From positions 268,478 to 332,477 of the forward strand of contig CABHOK010000018.1 of assembly GCA_902168205.1 (NCBI GenBank): DNA of 64,000 nt, in the 5' to 3' direction. Source of the stretch: an uncultured Chitinophaga sp. (GTDB lineage Bacteria; Bacteroidota; Bacteroidia; Cytophagales; Cyclobacteriaceae). The notes below the pieces were generated by a model. That model was given only the letters and a program-made list of their open reading frames with translations. It ran no database searches and had not been told where the DNA came from. The translations under genes and the position numbers were made by a program. Positions 8,266-15,988 of this stretch are shown one piece after another (the first letter of the stretch is position 1; the number at the start of each line of letters is the position of its first letter).

Positions 8266-8949
8266 ATGGCAACTTCTTCAGCAGCAGCACTCTGGTACTT
8301 CGAAAGCGTAAATCTTTACCATATTCTTTGCCCGCACAAAGTAAAGAAGATGGGCGATAAGCACGAGTTTATCCGCTATAAAAAAGATGACTTTGTTTAT
8401 GTGCCGGAAGATACTGCCTCCAATATTTACCTGATCGTGGATGGAAGAATCAAGATCGGCCATTATCTGGATGATGGTAAAGAAGTCGTGTCGTCTATTC
8501 TCACTACTGGAGAGATCTTCGGAGAGCTTGCGCTGGCAGGTGAAGATACCCGCAGGGATTTTGCTCAGGCCATGTGCGATGCGGTAATATGCCCGCTTAC
8601 CATAGAAGAACTCAAGGCCCTGATGTTCGAGAATAAAGAACTTAGCTTTAAGATATTAAAATTGATAGGCCTGCGGTTAATGAAGCTGGAGCGTAAACTC
8701 GAACTTCTTGTTTTTAAAGATGCCCGCACCCGCGTGATTGAATTTCTGAAAGATACCGCTACCTGGAAAGGACAACGCGTAGGTTTCGAAACCATGATAC
8801 CAACCAAACTTACCCATAAAGATATTGCTGCATTGACGGGTACATCACGCCAAACCGTTACCACCATTCTGAATGAATTGAAAGAACAGAACCTGATCAA
8901 CTTCGACCGTAAAAAGATTCTCATCCGCGATATCAACAACCTGCGGTAA
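8266..8949 (+). CDS. Crp/Fnr family transcriptional regulator
   Basis: This 227-residue protein has an N-terminal cyclic-nucleotide-binding-like barrel (DDFVYVPEDTASNIYLIVDG and SILTTGEIFGELAL), a long dimerisation helix (LRLMKLERKLELLVF) and a C-terminal winged helix with recognition segment GTSRQTVTTILNEL. No N-terminal cysteine cluster like that of Fnr is present. It is divergent from the MOSC gene and could control the neighbouring redox operons; a matching palindrome exists at 4321-4334. The start at 8266 is kept because WYFESVNLYHILCPHK resembles family N-termini; a later Met at 8350 is possible. Confidence 0.92.
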   Translation: MATSSAAALWYFESVNLYHILCPHKVKKMGDKHEFIRYKKDDFVYVPEDTASNIYLIVDGRIKIGHYLDDGKEVVSSILTTGEIFGELALAGEDTRRDFAQAMCDAVICPLTIEELKALMFENKELSFKILKLIGLRLMKLERKLELLVFKDARTRVIEFLKDTATWKGQRVGFETMIPTKLTHKDIAALTGTSRQTVTTILNELKEQNLINFDRKKILIRDINNLR

Positions 8950-8996
8950 AGCAAACGTTGCACAATGCGGGGCCCTGTCGCCCGCGCGACACTATA

Positions 8997-9004
8997 TACT
9001 TTTG
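8997..9004 (+). promoter_or_regulatory. Bacteroidota -7 element (TACTTTTG) upstream of 9039
   Basis: TACTTTTG matches the TAnnTTTG consensus of the housekeeping promoter in Bacteroidota and lies 35 bp upstream of the next start codon. I see no convincing -33 TTG at the right spacing, so support is partial. Confidence 0.3.
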
Positions 9005-9038
9005 TTGCTGCATAGCTTTGGTATAAAATACCCCGGCT

Positions 9039-9752
9039 ATGAAAAAGTACAGCATTATACTTTTACTGTTGTTGGCAGGAAATATAGCGTACACGCAGTC
9101 GCGTACAGCTAAAGATCAATTTATGGAAGCCGGGCTTGCTGTCGCCCGAAAGCAGGGTACATTTACGATTGCGTGTTTTTATAACTGGAACCTCGGTAAA
9201 AAGAAACGGGTAACGGCAGGTTTAGGCGCAAGGGCTACAGCTTACTTCGGCCGCGATCAATACTATATCACGGCTCCGGCTGAACTTACTTCCGGTAGCA
9301 CCGGCCCGGGAGTATTGTTCAAAGAAAATATCAATGCAAACATTGATACGTTCCTTGTCCGATCGCCACAGGTTAATGCAGTCAACCTGTTGATTAACCT
9401 CGGCTATCATTTTTCTGATAAGATATTTGTCGGCTTTAGTATCGATGCTATCGGGTACTCGTTTGGAAGTCGCGTAAGCGGAACCTATATCAATGGTCAC
9501 TCGTCTGTGCTGGAAAGAGCGGGCATAACGTCATTCAATGCTTTACTCATCAGCGACAACGACCGGGGAAGTCTCAACTCCGAGTTGTATGCACATTACG
9601 GATTGACCGATCGCATCCGCATCAAAGCCGGTGTCCAATTTCTTTTTACGGAGTATACCACCCGGAGTAACGTTCAAACCTTACCCGAACCGAATGATCG
9701 CTTCCGCAGAAAATCGTTGCTGGCCGGGTTTGGTATAGCCTACCGGTTGTAG
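9039..9752 (+). CDS. Hypothetical outer-membrane beta-barrel-like protein
   Basis: I do not recognise a named family in this 237-residue protein. Residues 1-20 form a signal peptide (MKKYSIILLLLLAGNIAYTQ). The remainder has alternating hydrophobic and polar strands with aromatic ends (GLGARATAYFG, LLINLGYHFSDKIFVGFSIDAIGY, IRIKAGVQFLFTEYTT) and finishes LLAGFGIAYRL. This is typical of small outer-membrane barrels of Bacteroidota. It is a single gene between the Crp/Fnr regulator and the ECF locus. Confidence 0.65.
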   Translation: MKKYSIILLLLLAGNIAYTQSRTAKDQFMEAGLAVARKQGTFTIACFYNWNLGKKKRVTAGLGARATAYFGRDQYYITAPAELTSGSTGPGVLFKENINANIDTFLVRSPQVNAVNLLINLGYHFSDKIFVGFSIDAIGYSFGSRVSGTYINGHSSVLERAGITSFNALLISDNDRGSLNSELYAHYGLTDRIRIKAGVQFLFTEYTTRSNVQTLPEPNDRFRRKSLLAGFGIAYRL

Positions 9753-9837
9753 CATCAGAAAAAATAAAGGCCTCATTCTGGCTGTTTCTTCGTATTTTGA
9801 GGACAGGAAGAAAATTTTAGAAAAAAATAATTTTCAC

Positions 9838-9864
9838 TTGTAACATCCCCCTTTCCCTGCCGTC
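9838..9864 (+). promoter_or_regulatory. Putative ECF-type promoter (GTAAC-N16-CGTC) of the sigma gene
   Basis: TTGTAAC (9838-9844) is followed, after exactly 16 nt, by CGTC (9861-9864), 20 bp before the ATG of the sigma gene. Group IV sigma factors typically use an AAC-containing -35 and a CGTC-like -10 at this spacing. The arrangement suggests the sigma factor transcribes its own operon. Confidence 0.5.
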
Positions 9865-9884
9865 TTGTCTTTGAATTTCAACGG

Positions 9885-10397
9885 ATGAACCTCGAATCAT
9901 TTCAAACCCGGGTACTGCCAGTCAAGAATAAGCTTTTCCGCTTCGCACTAAAATTTGTGGGAAGTGAAGAAGAAGCCAAAGATGTAGTGCAGGAAGTATT
10001 TATCCGCGTATGGAATGGTCGCGAGCAGATGAATGAAGTACAGAACTGGGAGGCTTGGTGTATGCGCATCACCCGTAACCTCTCGCTGGACCGCATCCGC
10101 TCGATTAACCGGAAACAAACCCATCCGATTGAAGAGAGTTTTAATGTTCAACACGAAGCGTTAACGCCTCATGAATCAACTGAAATACATGAGAGTATGC
10201 AGCGAATCAATCAACTGATAGCATCGTTGCCTGAAAAGCAACGCCAGGTAATACACCTTCGGGATGTGGAAGGGTATAGTTACAACGAGATCTGCGAGAT
10301 ACTCGAACTGGACATGAACCAGGTAAAGGTTAACCTGTTCAGAGCCAGAAATGCAGTGCGCGAAAAACTGATGAAGATTAATGCTTATGGACTCTAA
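9885..10397 (+). CDS. RNA polymerase sigma factor, ECF subfamily
   Basis: This 170-residue protein has the two ECF domains. Region 2 includes KFVGSEEEAKDVVQEVFIRVW near residues 24-44. Region 4 includes LPEKQRQVIHLRDVEGYSYNEICEIL and NQVKVNLFRARNAVREKL. There is no sigma 1.1 or sigma 3. It overlaps the downstream membrane protein gene by 11 nt, the usual sigma/anti-sigma coupling. Three DUF4252 genes follow. The stimulus is unknown. Confidence 0.95.
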   Translation: MNLESFQTRVLPVKNKLFRFALKFVGSEEEAKDVVQEVFIRVWNGREQMNEVQNWEAWCMRITRNLSLDRIRSINRKQTHPIEESFNVQHEALTPHESTEIHESMQRINQLIASLPEKQRQVIHLRDVEGYSYNEICEILELDMNQVKVNLFRARNAVREKLMKINAYGL

Positions 10398-10899
10398 CCG
10401 GATTGAAAATTTATTAAGCAAGTACTGGAACTGCGAGACTTCTCTCGAAGAAGAGCAACAGTTACGCGAGTACTTCAAGGGTGGAGACATTCCTGAGCAG
10501 TGGAAAGAAACTGCTGCCTTGTTCCGCTACTTCGAGGAAAATAAAAAGAAGACACTAAACGATGTTGCGTTTGATGCGGCCATCATCCAGAATGTACAGC
10601 CGCAAAAGAAAGGTAAACTCGTAAAGCTCTTTTACAACTCCATGCGCATAGCAGCCGGTATAGCCGTACTCGTAATGGCGGTGTGGTTTGTACGCAAAGA
10701 AGTACGCGACACAACACCACAGGAAGTTGTGGACACGTATGACGATCCGCAGCTTGCATTCGAAGAAACTAAAAAGGCACTGCTCATGATCTCGAAGAGT
10801 TTTGGTACGGCCGAGAACCAGGCAAAGAAACTGAACATGTTCAACGAAGCACAGGAAGAAATTCAAAAGAAAGACAAAAGCAAAAATTCAAAACTGTAA
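10387..10899 (+). CDS. Putative anti-sigma factor (single-pass membrane protein)
   Basis: This 170-residue protein has one transmembrane helix near residues 86-102 (MRIAAGIAVLVMAVWFV). A cytoplasmic N-terminal region starts MDSNRIENLLSKYWNCETSL, the style seen in proteins encoded beside ECF factors in Bacteroidota. No HxxxCxxC zinc motif is visible. The start at 10387 fits that family N-terminus; a start 6 nt upstream is equally open. The overlap with the sigma gene supports the anti-sigma call. The C-terminal part is Lys/Glu-rich and would be periplasmic. Confidence 0.75.
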   Translation: MDSNRIENLLSKYWNCETSLEEEQQLREYFKGGDIPEQWKETAALFRYFEENKKKTLNDVAFDAAIIQNVQPQKKGKLVKLFYNSMRIAAGIAVLVMAVWFVRKEVRDTTPQEVVDTYDDPQLAFEETKKALLMISKSFGTAENQAKKLNMFNEAQEEIQKKDKSKNSKL

Positions 10900-10960
10900 G
10901 AAGCAAATCACACACCACGCAGGCACACTTTAAAAATCTAACAAAGAAAATATACTATAT

Positions 10961-11488
10961 ATGAAAAAGATATTGATGATCGCGTTGATGATGGTAACTG
11001 TAAACGCAGTATTTGCTCAGGATGCTATCTCTAAATTCTTCACCAAATACCAGAGTGATGAATCATTTTCACAAGTAACAGTAAGCAGCAAAATGTTTAA
11101 CCTGTTTACAAACATGGAAGTGGAAAGCAAGGAAGACCAGGAAGTGTTGAACGCGATCAGTAAGCTGAAAGGCTTGCGTATACTGGCCAAGGAAAATACA
11201 TCCGATGCACGTGCCCTCTATAAAGAAGCTTTCGCGCTTATTCCTACCAAAGAGTTTGAAGAACTGATGTCGGTACGCGACAAGGATAAAGATATGAAGT
11301 TCTACATCAAGGAGAGTGGTGGAAAGATTTCGGAACTGGTAATGATCATGGGCGGTGCGAATGACTTTATGGTGATGAGTCTCTTCGGTGAGATAGACTT
11401 GAAGCAGGTTTCCAAGATCGGCAAAAAGATGAACGTTGAAGGGTTACAGAAGCTTGAGAAAATGAACGAAGGCGGCAAAAAGAATTAG
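10961..11488 (+). CDS. DUF4252 domain-containing protein (first of three)
   Basis: This 175-residue protein has a signal peptide (MKKILMIALMMVTVNAVFAQ). The mature part follows the DUF4252 pattern: ISKFFTKYQSDESFSQVTVSS near the N-terminus, a LKGLRILAKEN segment, FEELMSVRDKDKDMKFYIKE, and SLFGEIDLKQVSKIGKKMNVEGLQKL at the end. Function is unknown; the family is periplasmic and often encoded beside ECF sigma/anti-sigma pairs. Two more copies follow at 11609 and 12095. A terminator-like hairpin lies just downstream. Confidence 0.88.
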   Translation: MKKILMIALMMVTVNAVFAQDAISKFFTKYQSDESFSQVTVSSKMFNLFTNMEVESKEDQEVLNAISKLKGLRILAKENTSDARALYKEAFALIPTKEFEELMSVRDKDKDMKFYIKESGGKISELVMIMGGANDFMVMSLFGEIDLKQVSKIGKKMNVEGLQKLEKMNEGGKKN

Positions 11489-11504
11489 TGTATAATTTAA
11501 TAAG

Positions 11505-11545
11505 GTCAGGTGGTATAACATTCAAAATATATCGCCTGACTTTTT
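11505..11545 (+). terminator. Rho-independent terminator-like hairpin
   Basis: GTCAGGTG (11505-11512) pairs with CGCCTGAC (11533-11540), with one G-T pair, and is followed by a run of five T. It sits 17 nt after the first DUF4252 gene and could reduce read-through to the next two. Confidence 0.6.
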
Positions 11546-11608
11546 GATTCTGATGCAACGCTTGTTCCTCGCCTTGCATCTTAGGAGCAAAGTAAAACCC
11601 CCACAACT

Positions 11609-12091
11609 ATGAAAAGTATATTTGCTCTCGTTTTTACAATCGCTTCGCTTACAACCTTTGCGCAAAGCGAAAGCTTTCTCACCTTCAAGGAAAATCTGAG
11701 CGATGCGGAAGATGTAGTGTCATTCAAGATCGGAGGATTTGTATTGCGCACAGTCCTGTGGCTCTCCAACGAATCGGATGTTAAAGATGAATTCGGCGAA
11801 GTACACAGCCTGCGTTTTATGAATGTGCCCATGCACGAAGTGACTAAACGCAACCTGAAAGTAAGTGGCTTCAAGAGCGTGTTGAAAAACGATCATTTTG
11901 AAGAAGTAATCTCAGCTTCGGACGATGGCGATCAGGTTACAGTATATATGCAGGAACGTGGCAAGAACAACAATCTTTACTTCATGCTCATTGAGAGTGA
12001 AGATGAATTAACAGCAATCGAAATAAAGGGCTATCTTGATCCGAAGAAGTTGCTGGAATCAAACTCCAAAGGAAAACTAACCAGTCTATAA
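11609..12091 (+). CDS. DUF4252 domain-containing protein (second of three)
   Basis: This 160-residue protein has a signal peptide (MKSIFALVFTIASLTTFAQ). It is more divergent than its neighbours but keeps the DUF4252 plan: an LRFMNVPMHEVTKRNL segment, FEEVISASDDGDQVTVYMQERG, a hydrophobic YFMLIESEDELTAIEIKGYLDPKKLLE strand-helix end. It is 3 nt upstream of the third copy, so those two are co-transcribed. Loss of the usual long N-terminal region suggests it has specialised. Confidence 0.75.
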   Translation: MKSIFALVFTIASLTTFAQSESFLTFKENLSDAEDVVSFKIGGFVLRTVLWLSNESDVKDEFGEVHSLRFMNVPMHEVTKRNLKVSGFKSVLKNDHFEEVISASDDGDQVTVYMQERGKNNNLYFMLIESEDELTAIEIKGYLDPKKLLESNSKGKLTSL

Positions 12092-12094
12092 CTC

Positions 12095-12607
12095 ATGCGA
12101 TTTATACTTACCCTTCTGCTGGTGGCAGCAGTAACAATGGCCAACGCACAAAGTGCAACCACCGAAGCCTTACAGAAGAAATATAGCGACAACTCGCGCG
12201 CATTCTTCTTCTACAACAATACCCTTCGCATGTTGAATCAGAGCGAAGACAAAGAACTGGATGCTCTGATCAAAGACATTGAAAAACTCAAATTTCTTAT
12301 GATCGACAAGCGTTCAAAATTTGCTGATGGTGACTATAAAAAGATTGTGAAAGACTATAAAGGTGAATCCTTTGAAGAAGCCATGAGCAGCCGCTACCAG
12401 GGTAAGAACTTTGATATTTTTATTAAAGAAAAGAATGGTGATACCAAAGGAATGCTGGTGCTCATAAACGACTCTACAAACCTGTTTGTACTGGATATTG
12501 TTGGTAAAATTGCGCTGGATAAAATCACCAAGCTTTACTCTACGATGAATGAAAGCAGCGATCTCGGAGAAAGAATAAAAAGATTTACGAGTAGCGAGAA
12601 CAAGTAA
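12095..12607 (+). CDS. DUF4252 domain-containing protein (third of three)
   Basis: This 170-residue protein has a signal peptide ending ...VTMANAQ. It shows LQKKYSDNSRAFFFYNNTLRML, DALIKDIEKLKFLMIDKRS, FEEAMSSRYQGKNFDIFIKEKNG and FVLDIVGKIALDKITKLYS, matching DUF4252. It starts 3 nt after the second copy. The three paralogues most likely arose by tandem duplication and probably form the output or sensor part of the ECF locus; this is inference from gene order. Confidence 0.87.
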   Translation: MRFILTLLLVAAVTMANAQSATTEALQKKYSDNSRAFFFYNNTLRMLNQSEDKELDALIKDIEKLKFLMIDKRSKFADGDYKKIVKDYKGESFEEAMSSRYQGKNFDIFIKEKNGDTKGMLVLINDSTNLFVLDIVGKIALDKITKLYSTMNESSDLGERIKRFTSSENK

Positions 12608-12656
12608 TGTAATTCTCCCGTAAAAATTACTACTTATTCGTAAAACTATATTTAGC

Positions 12657-13547
12657 TTGGAAGCAGTTCTCTCGATTAAAAATCTCACAAAGCACTTTGG
12701 TCGGATCAAAGCTGTGAACAACCTGTCGCTGGAAGTTAAGGCCGGACAGGTTTTTGGTATGCTGGGCCCTAACGGTAGTGGCAAGACTACAACGCTGGGT
12801 ATGCTGATGGGTGTAGTAAATCCTACAGCAGGCGAATTCTCCTGGTTTGGTGAACCACCTACACATGAGATTCGGAAGAAGATCGGCGCGGTGCTGGAAC
12901 ATCCTATATTTTACCCGTATCTCAGCGGACAAAAAAATCTGGAGCTTAACGCGATGATCAAGCAATGTCCGGTTGAAAACATTCCGAAAGTGCTTGAACT
13001 CGTGGAGCTGAGTGAGCGCAAAGACGATAAGTATAAAACATATTCCCTCGGTATGAAGCAGCGCCTTGCTATCGCGTCTGCTTTGTTAAACGACCCGACT
13101 GTACTCATACTCGATGAGCCTACCAACGGTCTCGACCCAATGGGGATAGCAGAGATACGGGAGCTCATCAAAAAAATTGCAGCCAACGGCAAGACTATAA
13201 TTTTGGCCAGTCACCTGCTGGATGAAGTACAAAAAGTATGTACGCATTTCGCAGTGCTGAAGCGTGGCAACCTGGTACATATAGGGCCTGTGGGCGATGT
13301 AGGAAAAGGTGAAGAGACTGTGGAAGTGTCAGCCGATGTTGAGAATCTGAATGAGCTGTTGCTTGCATTTGCCGGAACATCGTCCATCGATCGTGAGAAT
13401 GGAAGTTACCACGTGGTAATGCGCGAAGGCTTTCACAGCAAAGACCTGAACAAGTTTCTCTTTGATAAAGGTGTTGTGGCTTCACACCTGTTTACCAAGA
13501 AGAAAACACTCGAGAAACAATTCATCGAGATATTGGCAAGCTCGTAA
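12657..13547 (+). CDS. ABC transporter ATP-binding protein
   Basis: This 296-residue protein starts at TTG (12657); no ATG lies close enough to keep the N-terminal strand SIKNLTKHFGRIKAVNNLS. Motifs: Walker A GPNGSGKTT near residues 38-46, a degenerate signature YSLGMKQRL, Walker B TVLILDEPTNGLDP and H-loop ILASHLLDEV. It belongs to the ABC-2 exporter ATPases. A C-terminal extension of about 80 residues follows the core. It pairs with the permease 56 nt downstream. The substrate is unknown. Confidence 0.92.
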   Translation: MEAVLSIKNLTKHFGRIKAVNNLSLEVKAGQVFGMLGPNGSGKTTTLGMLMGVVNPTAGEFSWFGEPPTHEIRKKIGAVLEHPIFYPYLSGQKNLELNAMIKQCPVENIPKVLELVELSERKDDKYKTYSLGMKQRLAIASALLNDPTVLILDEPTNGLDPMGIAEIRELIKKIAANGKTIILASHLLDEVQKVCTHFAVLKRGNLVHIGPVGDVGKGEETVEVSADVENLNELLLAFAGTSSIDRENGSYHVVMREGFHSKDLNKFLFDKGVVASHLFTKKKTLEKQFIEILASS

Positions 13548-13603
13548 TCATACAGCTTACACAGCGATTAAATTTATTTCACTACGCATCCCGCTATATC
13601 CGT

Positions 13604-14413
13604 ATGAACATGTTGCATCTCCTCAAAATAGATCTTAAAAAAATGACCAGTTACCGTACCTTCTGGGTAATTGGCGGACTATACTTTTTAACGCTTGGGC
13701 TAGGCGCAGCCAGCGGCATGGAATTTTTGAAATGGCTCGCACGCACCTTCGAAGATTTCGGTACAAAACTGAACATCAACCGCATTCCACTCTATCACTT
13801 TCCCGATGTATGGATGAACCTGATCTGGTGCGCAGGTCTTTTGAAAATTGTATTGGCTGTATTGATCGTTATATCAGTCACCAACGAATATACCTATAGA
13901 ACACTACGCCAGAATGTAATTGACGGATTGAGTCGTGCCGAGTTTCTTTTCTCCAAGATACTCACCAACGTTATGCTCAGCGCCATCAGCGTAATCATGA
14001 TATTTGTGATCGGTCTTGTAACTGGTACGATCTATAGCCCTTCGCTGGAATGGGACAAGATGATTACCGATACAGAATTCTTTCCGGCTTACTTCCTGGA
14101 ATTGTTTTGTTTCTTATCCTTTGCATTAATGCTGGGTATATTAATCCAGCGCGCAGGGCTTACCATTATTATACTGCTGCTCTTTCCTGCAATTGAATCG
14201 ATCATCACGGCCAAGGTTGATAACTTTACGCCTGCATTAATTCCTTATTTCCCGATGCGTTCCATCTGGTACCTGATACCGTGGCCCTTCCCGCGCTACG
14301 CTTTCCAGGAGATACAAGACTATATAAAGTGGGGATCAGTGGCGATTGTCGTGGCATGGACGGTAATCTTCAATTACGTAGCCTACCTGAAACTGAAACG
14401 CGCAGACATCTGA
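13604..14413 (+). CDS. ABC-2 type transporter permease
   Basis: This 269-residue integral membrane protein has about six hydrophobic segments, including TFWVIGGLYFLTLGLG, IVLAVLIVISVTNEYTYRTLRQNVIDG (the characteristic cytoplasmic segment of ABC-2 permeases), LSAISVIMIFVIGLVTG and GLTIIILLLFPAIESI. It follows its ATPase and should form a homodimeric exporter with it. The next gene is separated by a strong hairpin. Confidence 0.88.
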   Translation: MNMLHLLKIDLKKMTSYRTFWVIGGLYFLTLGLGAASGMEFLKWLARTFEDFGTKLNINRIPLYHFPDVWMNLIWCAGLLKIVLAVLIVISVTNEYTYRTLRQNVIDGLSRAEFLFSKILTNVMLSAISVIMIFVIGLVTGTIYSPSLEWDKMITDTEFFPAYFLELFCFLSFALMLGILIQRAGLTIIILLLFPAIESIITAKVDNFTPALIPYFPMRSIWYLIPWPFPRYAFQEIQDYIKWGSVAIVVAWTVIFNYVAYLKLKRADI

Positions 14414-14432
14414 TCGAGGGCTGTATAGATTT

Positions 14433-14466
14433 GGTTTGAGAAATCACTAATTTAATTTCTCAAACC
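14433..14466 (+). promoter_or_regulatory. 12-bp perfect stem-loop directly before the Gfo/Idh start codon
   Basis: GGTTTGAGAAAT (14433-14444) is followed by a 10-nt loop and its exact complement (14455-14466). The stem ends 7 nt before the ATG at 14474. There is no T-run, so a simple terminator is less likely; it may be a transcript-end stabiliser for the ABC genes or a translation-control hairpin. Confidence 0.5.
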
Positions 14467-14473
14467 CAACTAT

Positions 14474-15565
14474 ATGCCACATTATTCACGAAGAGATTTT
14501 ATAGCACGACTAGGTCTCGGTGCTACTGCTCTGCTAACCGCGCCCTCCATCATTTCCAATGCCAGGGCTATACCTCAAGACAAGAAAATTTCCATTGCCC
14601 TGGTAGGGCTTGGCTATTACAGCGAGTTTCAATTAGCGCCTGCGATAATGAAATCGCAGTACTGCCGGCTGGGCGGTATAGTTACCGGTACGCCCGCCAA
14701 AGCAGAGAAGTGGAAAAAACAATACAACCTTCCCGACAAGAGTATATATAGCTATGAAACGTTTGATCGCATTGCTAACAACAAAGATATAGATGTAGTA
14801 TATGTAGTGTTACCCAACTCCATGCACCGCGAGTTTGTAATCAGGGCAGCCAAAGCCGGCAAACATGTTATTTGCGAAAAGCCCATGGCTGTATCGGTAA
14901 AGGAAGCGGAAGAGATGATTGCTGCGTGCAAGAAAGCCGGAGTAAAACTTTCGGTAGGGTATCGTTTACATTTTGAACCATTCAACCAGGAAGCTGCACG
15001 CTTCGGTAAAGGCGATTTTGGAAAAGTAAAGATGGTGGAGTCGTCATTTGGTTTCAAGATTGGCGACCCGACACAATGGCGTCTGAAGAAAGCACTTGCC
15101 GGTGGTGGGGCCATGATGGACGTTGGTATTTACGCCATACAGGCATCCCGTTATTCTACCGGTGAAGAACCAATTAGTGTAACAGCGCAGGAATTCAAAA
15201 CAGATCCCGTTAAATTCAAAGATGTAGATGAGACAATATTCTGGCAGCTTGAATTCCCCAGCGGTGCTGTGGCATCTTCTATGACAAGCTATGCATCTTA
15301 CATCGAGCGCTTGTATATATCTGCAGAAAGTGGCTGGTTGGAATTGAACCCTGCCTACGGCTACGGTCCGCTCGCGGGTAAAACACATCAGGGCCCGCTC
15401 AACCTGCCCATCGTAAATCACCAGGCCGCGCAGATGGATGACTTTGCCAAATGTATATTTGAAAACAAAGAGTCCAGTGTAAGCGGAGAGGAGGGATTGA
15501 AAGATTTGAAAGTGATCGAAGCAATCTACCGCGCCATTCAAACCGGAGGAAAAGTTAAAATCTAG
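14474..15565 (+). CDS. Gfo/Idh/MocA family oxidoreductase, Tat-exported (glucose-fructose oxidoreductase-like)
   Basis: This 363-residue protein has a Tat signal (SRRDFIARLGLGATALLTAP), so it is probably periplasmic like glucose-fructose oxidoreductase. The Rossmann nucleotide-binding segment is ALVGLGYYSEFQLAPAI; the catalytic-domain hallmark EKPMAVSVKEAEEMI follows, then a C-terminal beta-sheet domain (KMVESSFGFKIGDPTQWRL, GGGAMMDVGIYAIQASRY). The family uses tightly bound NAD(P) to oxidise or reduce sugars. The substrate is not readable. It is a single gene between the ABC operon and SemiSWEET. Confidence 0.9.
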   Translation: MPHYSRRDFIARLGLGATALLTAPSIISNARAIPQDKKISIALVGLGYYSEFQLAPAIMKSQYCRLGGIVTGTPAKAEKWKKQYNLPDKSIYSYETFDRIANNKDIDVVYVVLPNSMHREFVIRAAKAGKHVICEKPMAVSVKEAEEMIAACKKAGVKLSVGYRLHFEPFNQEAARFGKGDFGKVKMVESSFGFKIGDPTQWRLKKALAGGGAMMDVGIYAIQASRYSTGEEPISVTAQEFKTDPVKFKDVDETIFWQLEFPSGAVASSMTSYASYIERLYISAESGWLELNPAYGYGPLAGKTHQGPLNLPIVNHQAAQMDDFAKCIFENKESSVSGEEGLKDLKVIEAIYRAIQTGGKVKI

Positions 15566-15730
15566 ATGGACGTTGATGCTTGAAAATGCAATCGCTTTTG
15601 AGACAATAATTTCTGCAATCGTTTTAAGTTGAAAGTATAGCAATAAAATTACATGAACGGTCGATCACCGCAACGTTTGATTAATTTTGTCGTGTATATA
15701 TAAAACAAGAATTAAGACTCTTACAGAATT

Positions 15731-15988
15731 ATGAATATGATTCAACTTTTAGGATTGTTTGCTGGTGGTTGTACAACGATCGCTTTTTTGCCACAGGTTA
15801 TTAAAACGTGGAAATCACGTTCGGCAAAAGACCTTTCGCTGAGTATGTTCTCAATCTTTTGTCTGGGCGTTACACTGTGGCTTATATACGGCATCATGGT
15901 GCAGGATATTCCTGTAATTGCTGCCAATATGCTTACGTTGATGCTTGCTTCTACGCTGCTATATTTCAAACTGCGCTTTAAAGAGTAA
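15731..15988 (+). CDS. SemiSWEET sugar transporter
   Basis: This 85-residue protein has three transmembrane helices and the MtN3/SWEET pattern: GLFAGGCTTIAFLPQVIKTW with the PQ motif, SAKDLSLSMFSIFCLGVTLWLIYG, then NMLTLMLASTLLYFKLRFK. SemiSWEETs dimerise to move sugars across the inner membrane. The size is typical. It follows a periplasmic sugar oxidoreductase gene, which may be chance. It overlaps the 3' end of the opposing permease gene by 11 nt. Confidence 0.9.
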   Translation: MNMIQLLGLFAGGCTTIAFLPQVIKTWKSRSAKDLSLSMFSIFCLGVTLWLIYGIMVQDIPVIAANMLTLMLASTLLYFKLRFKE

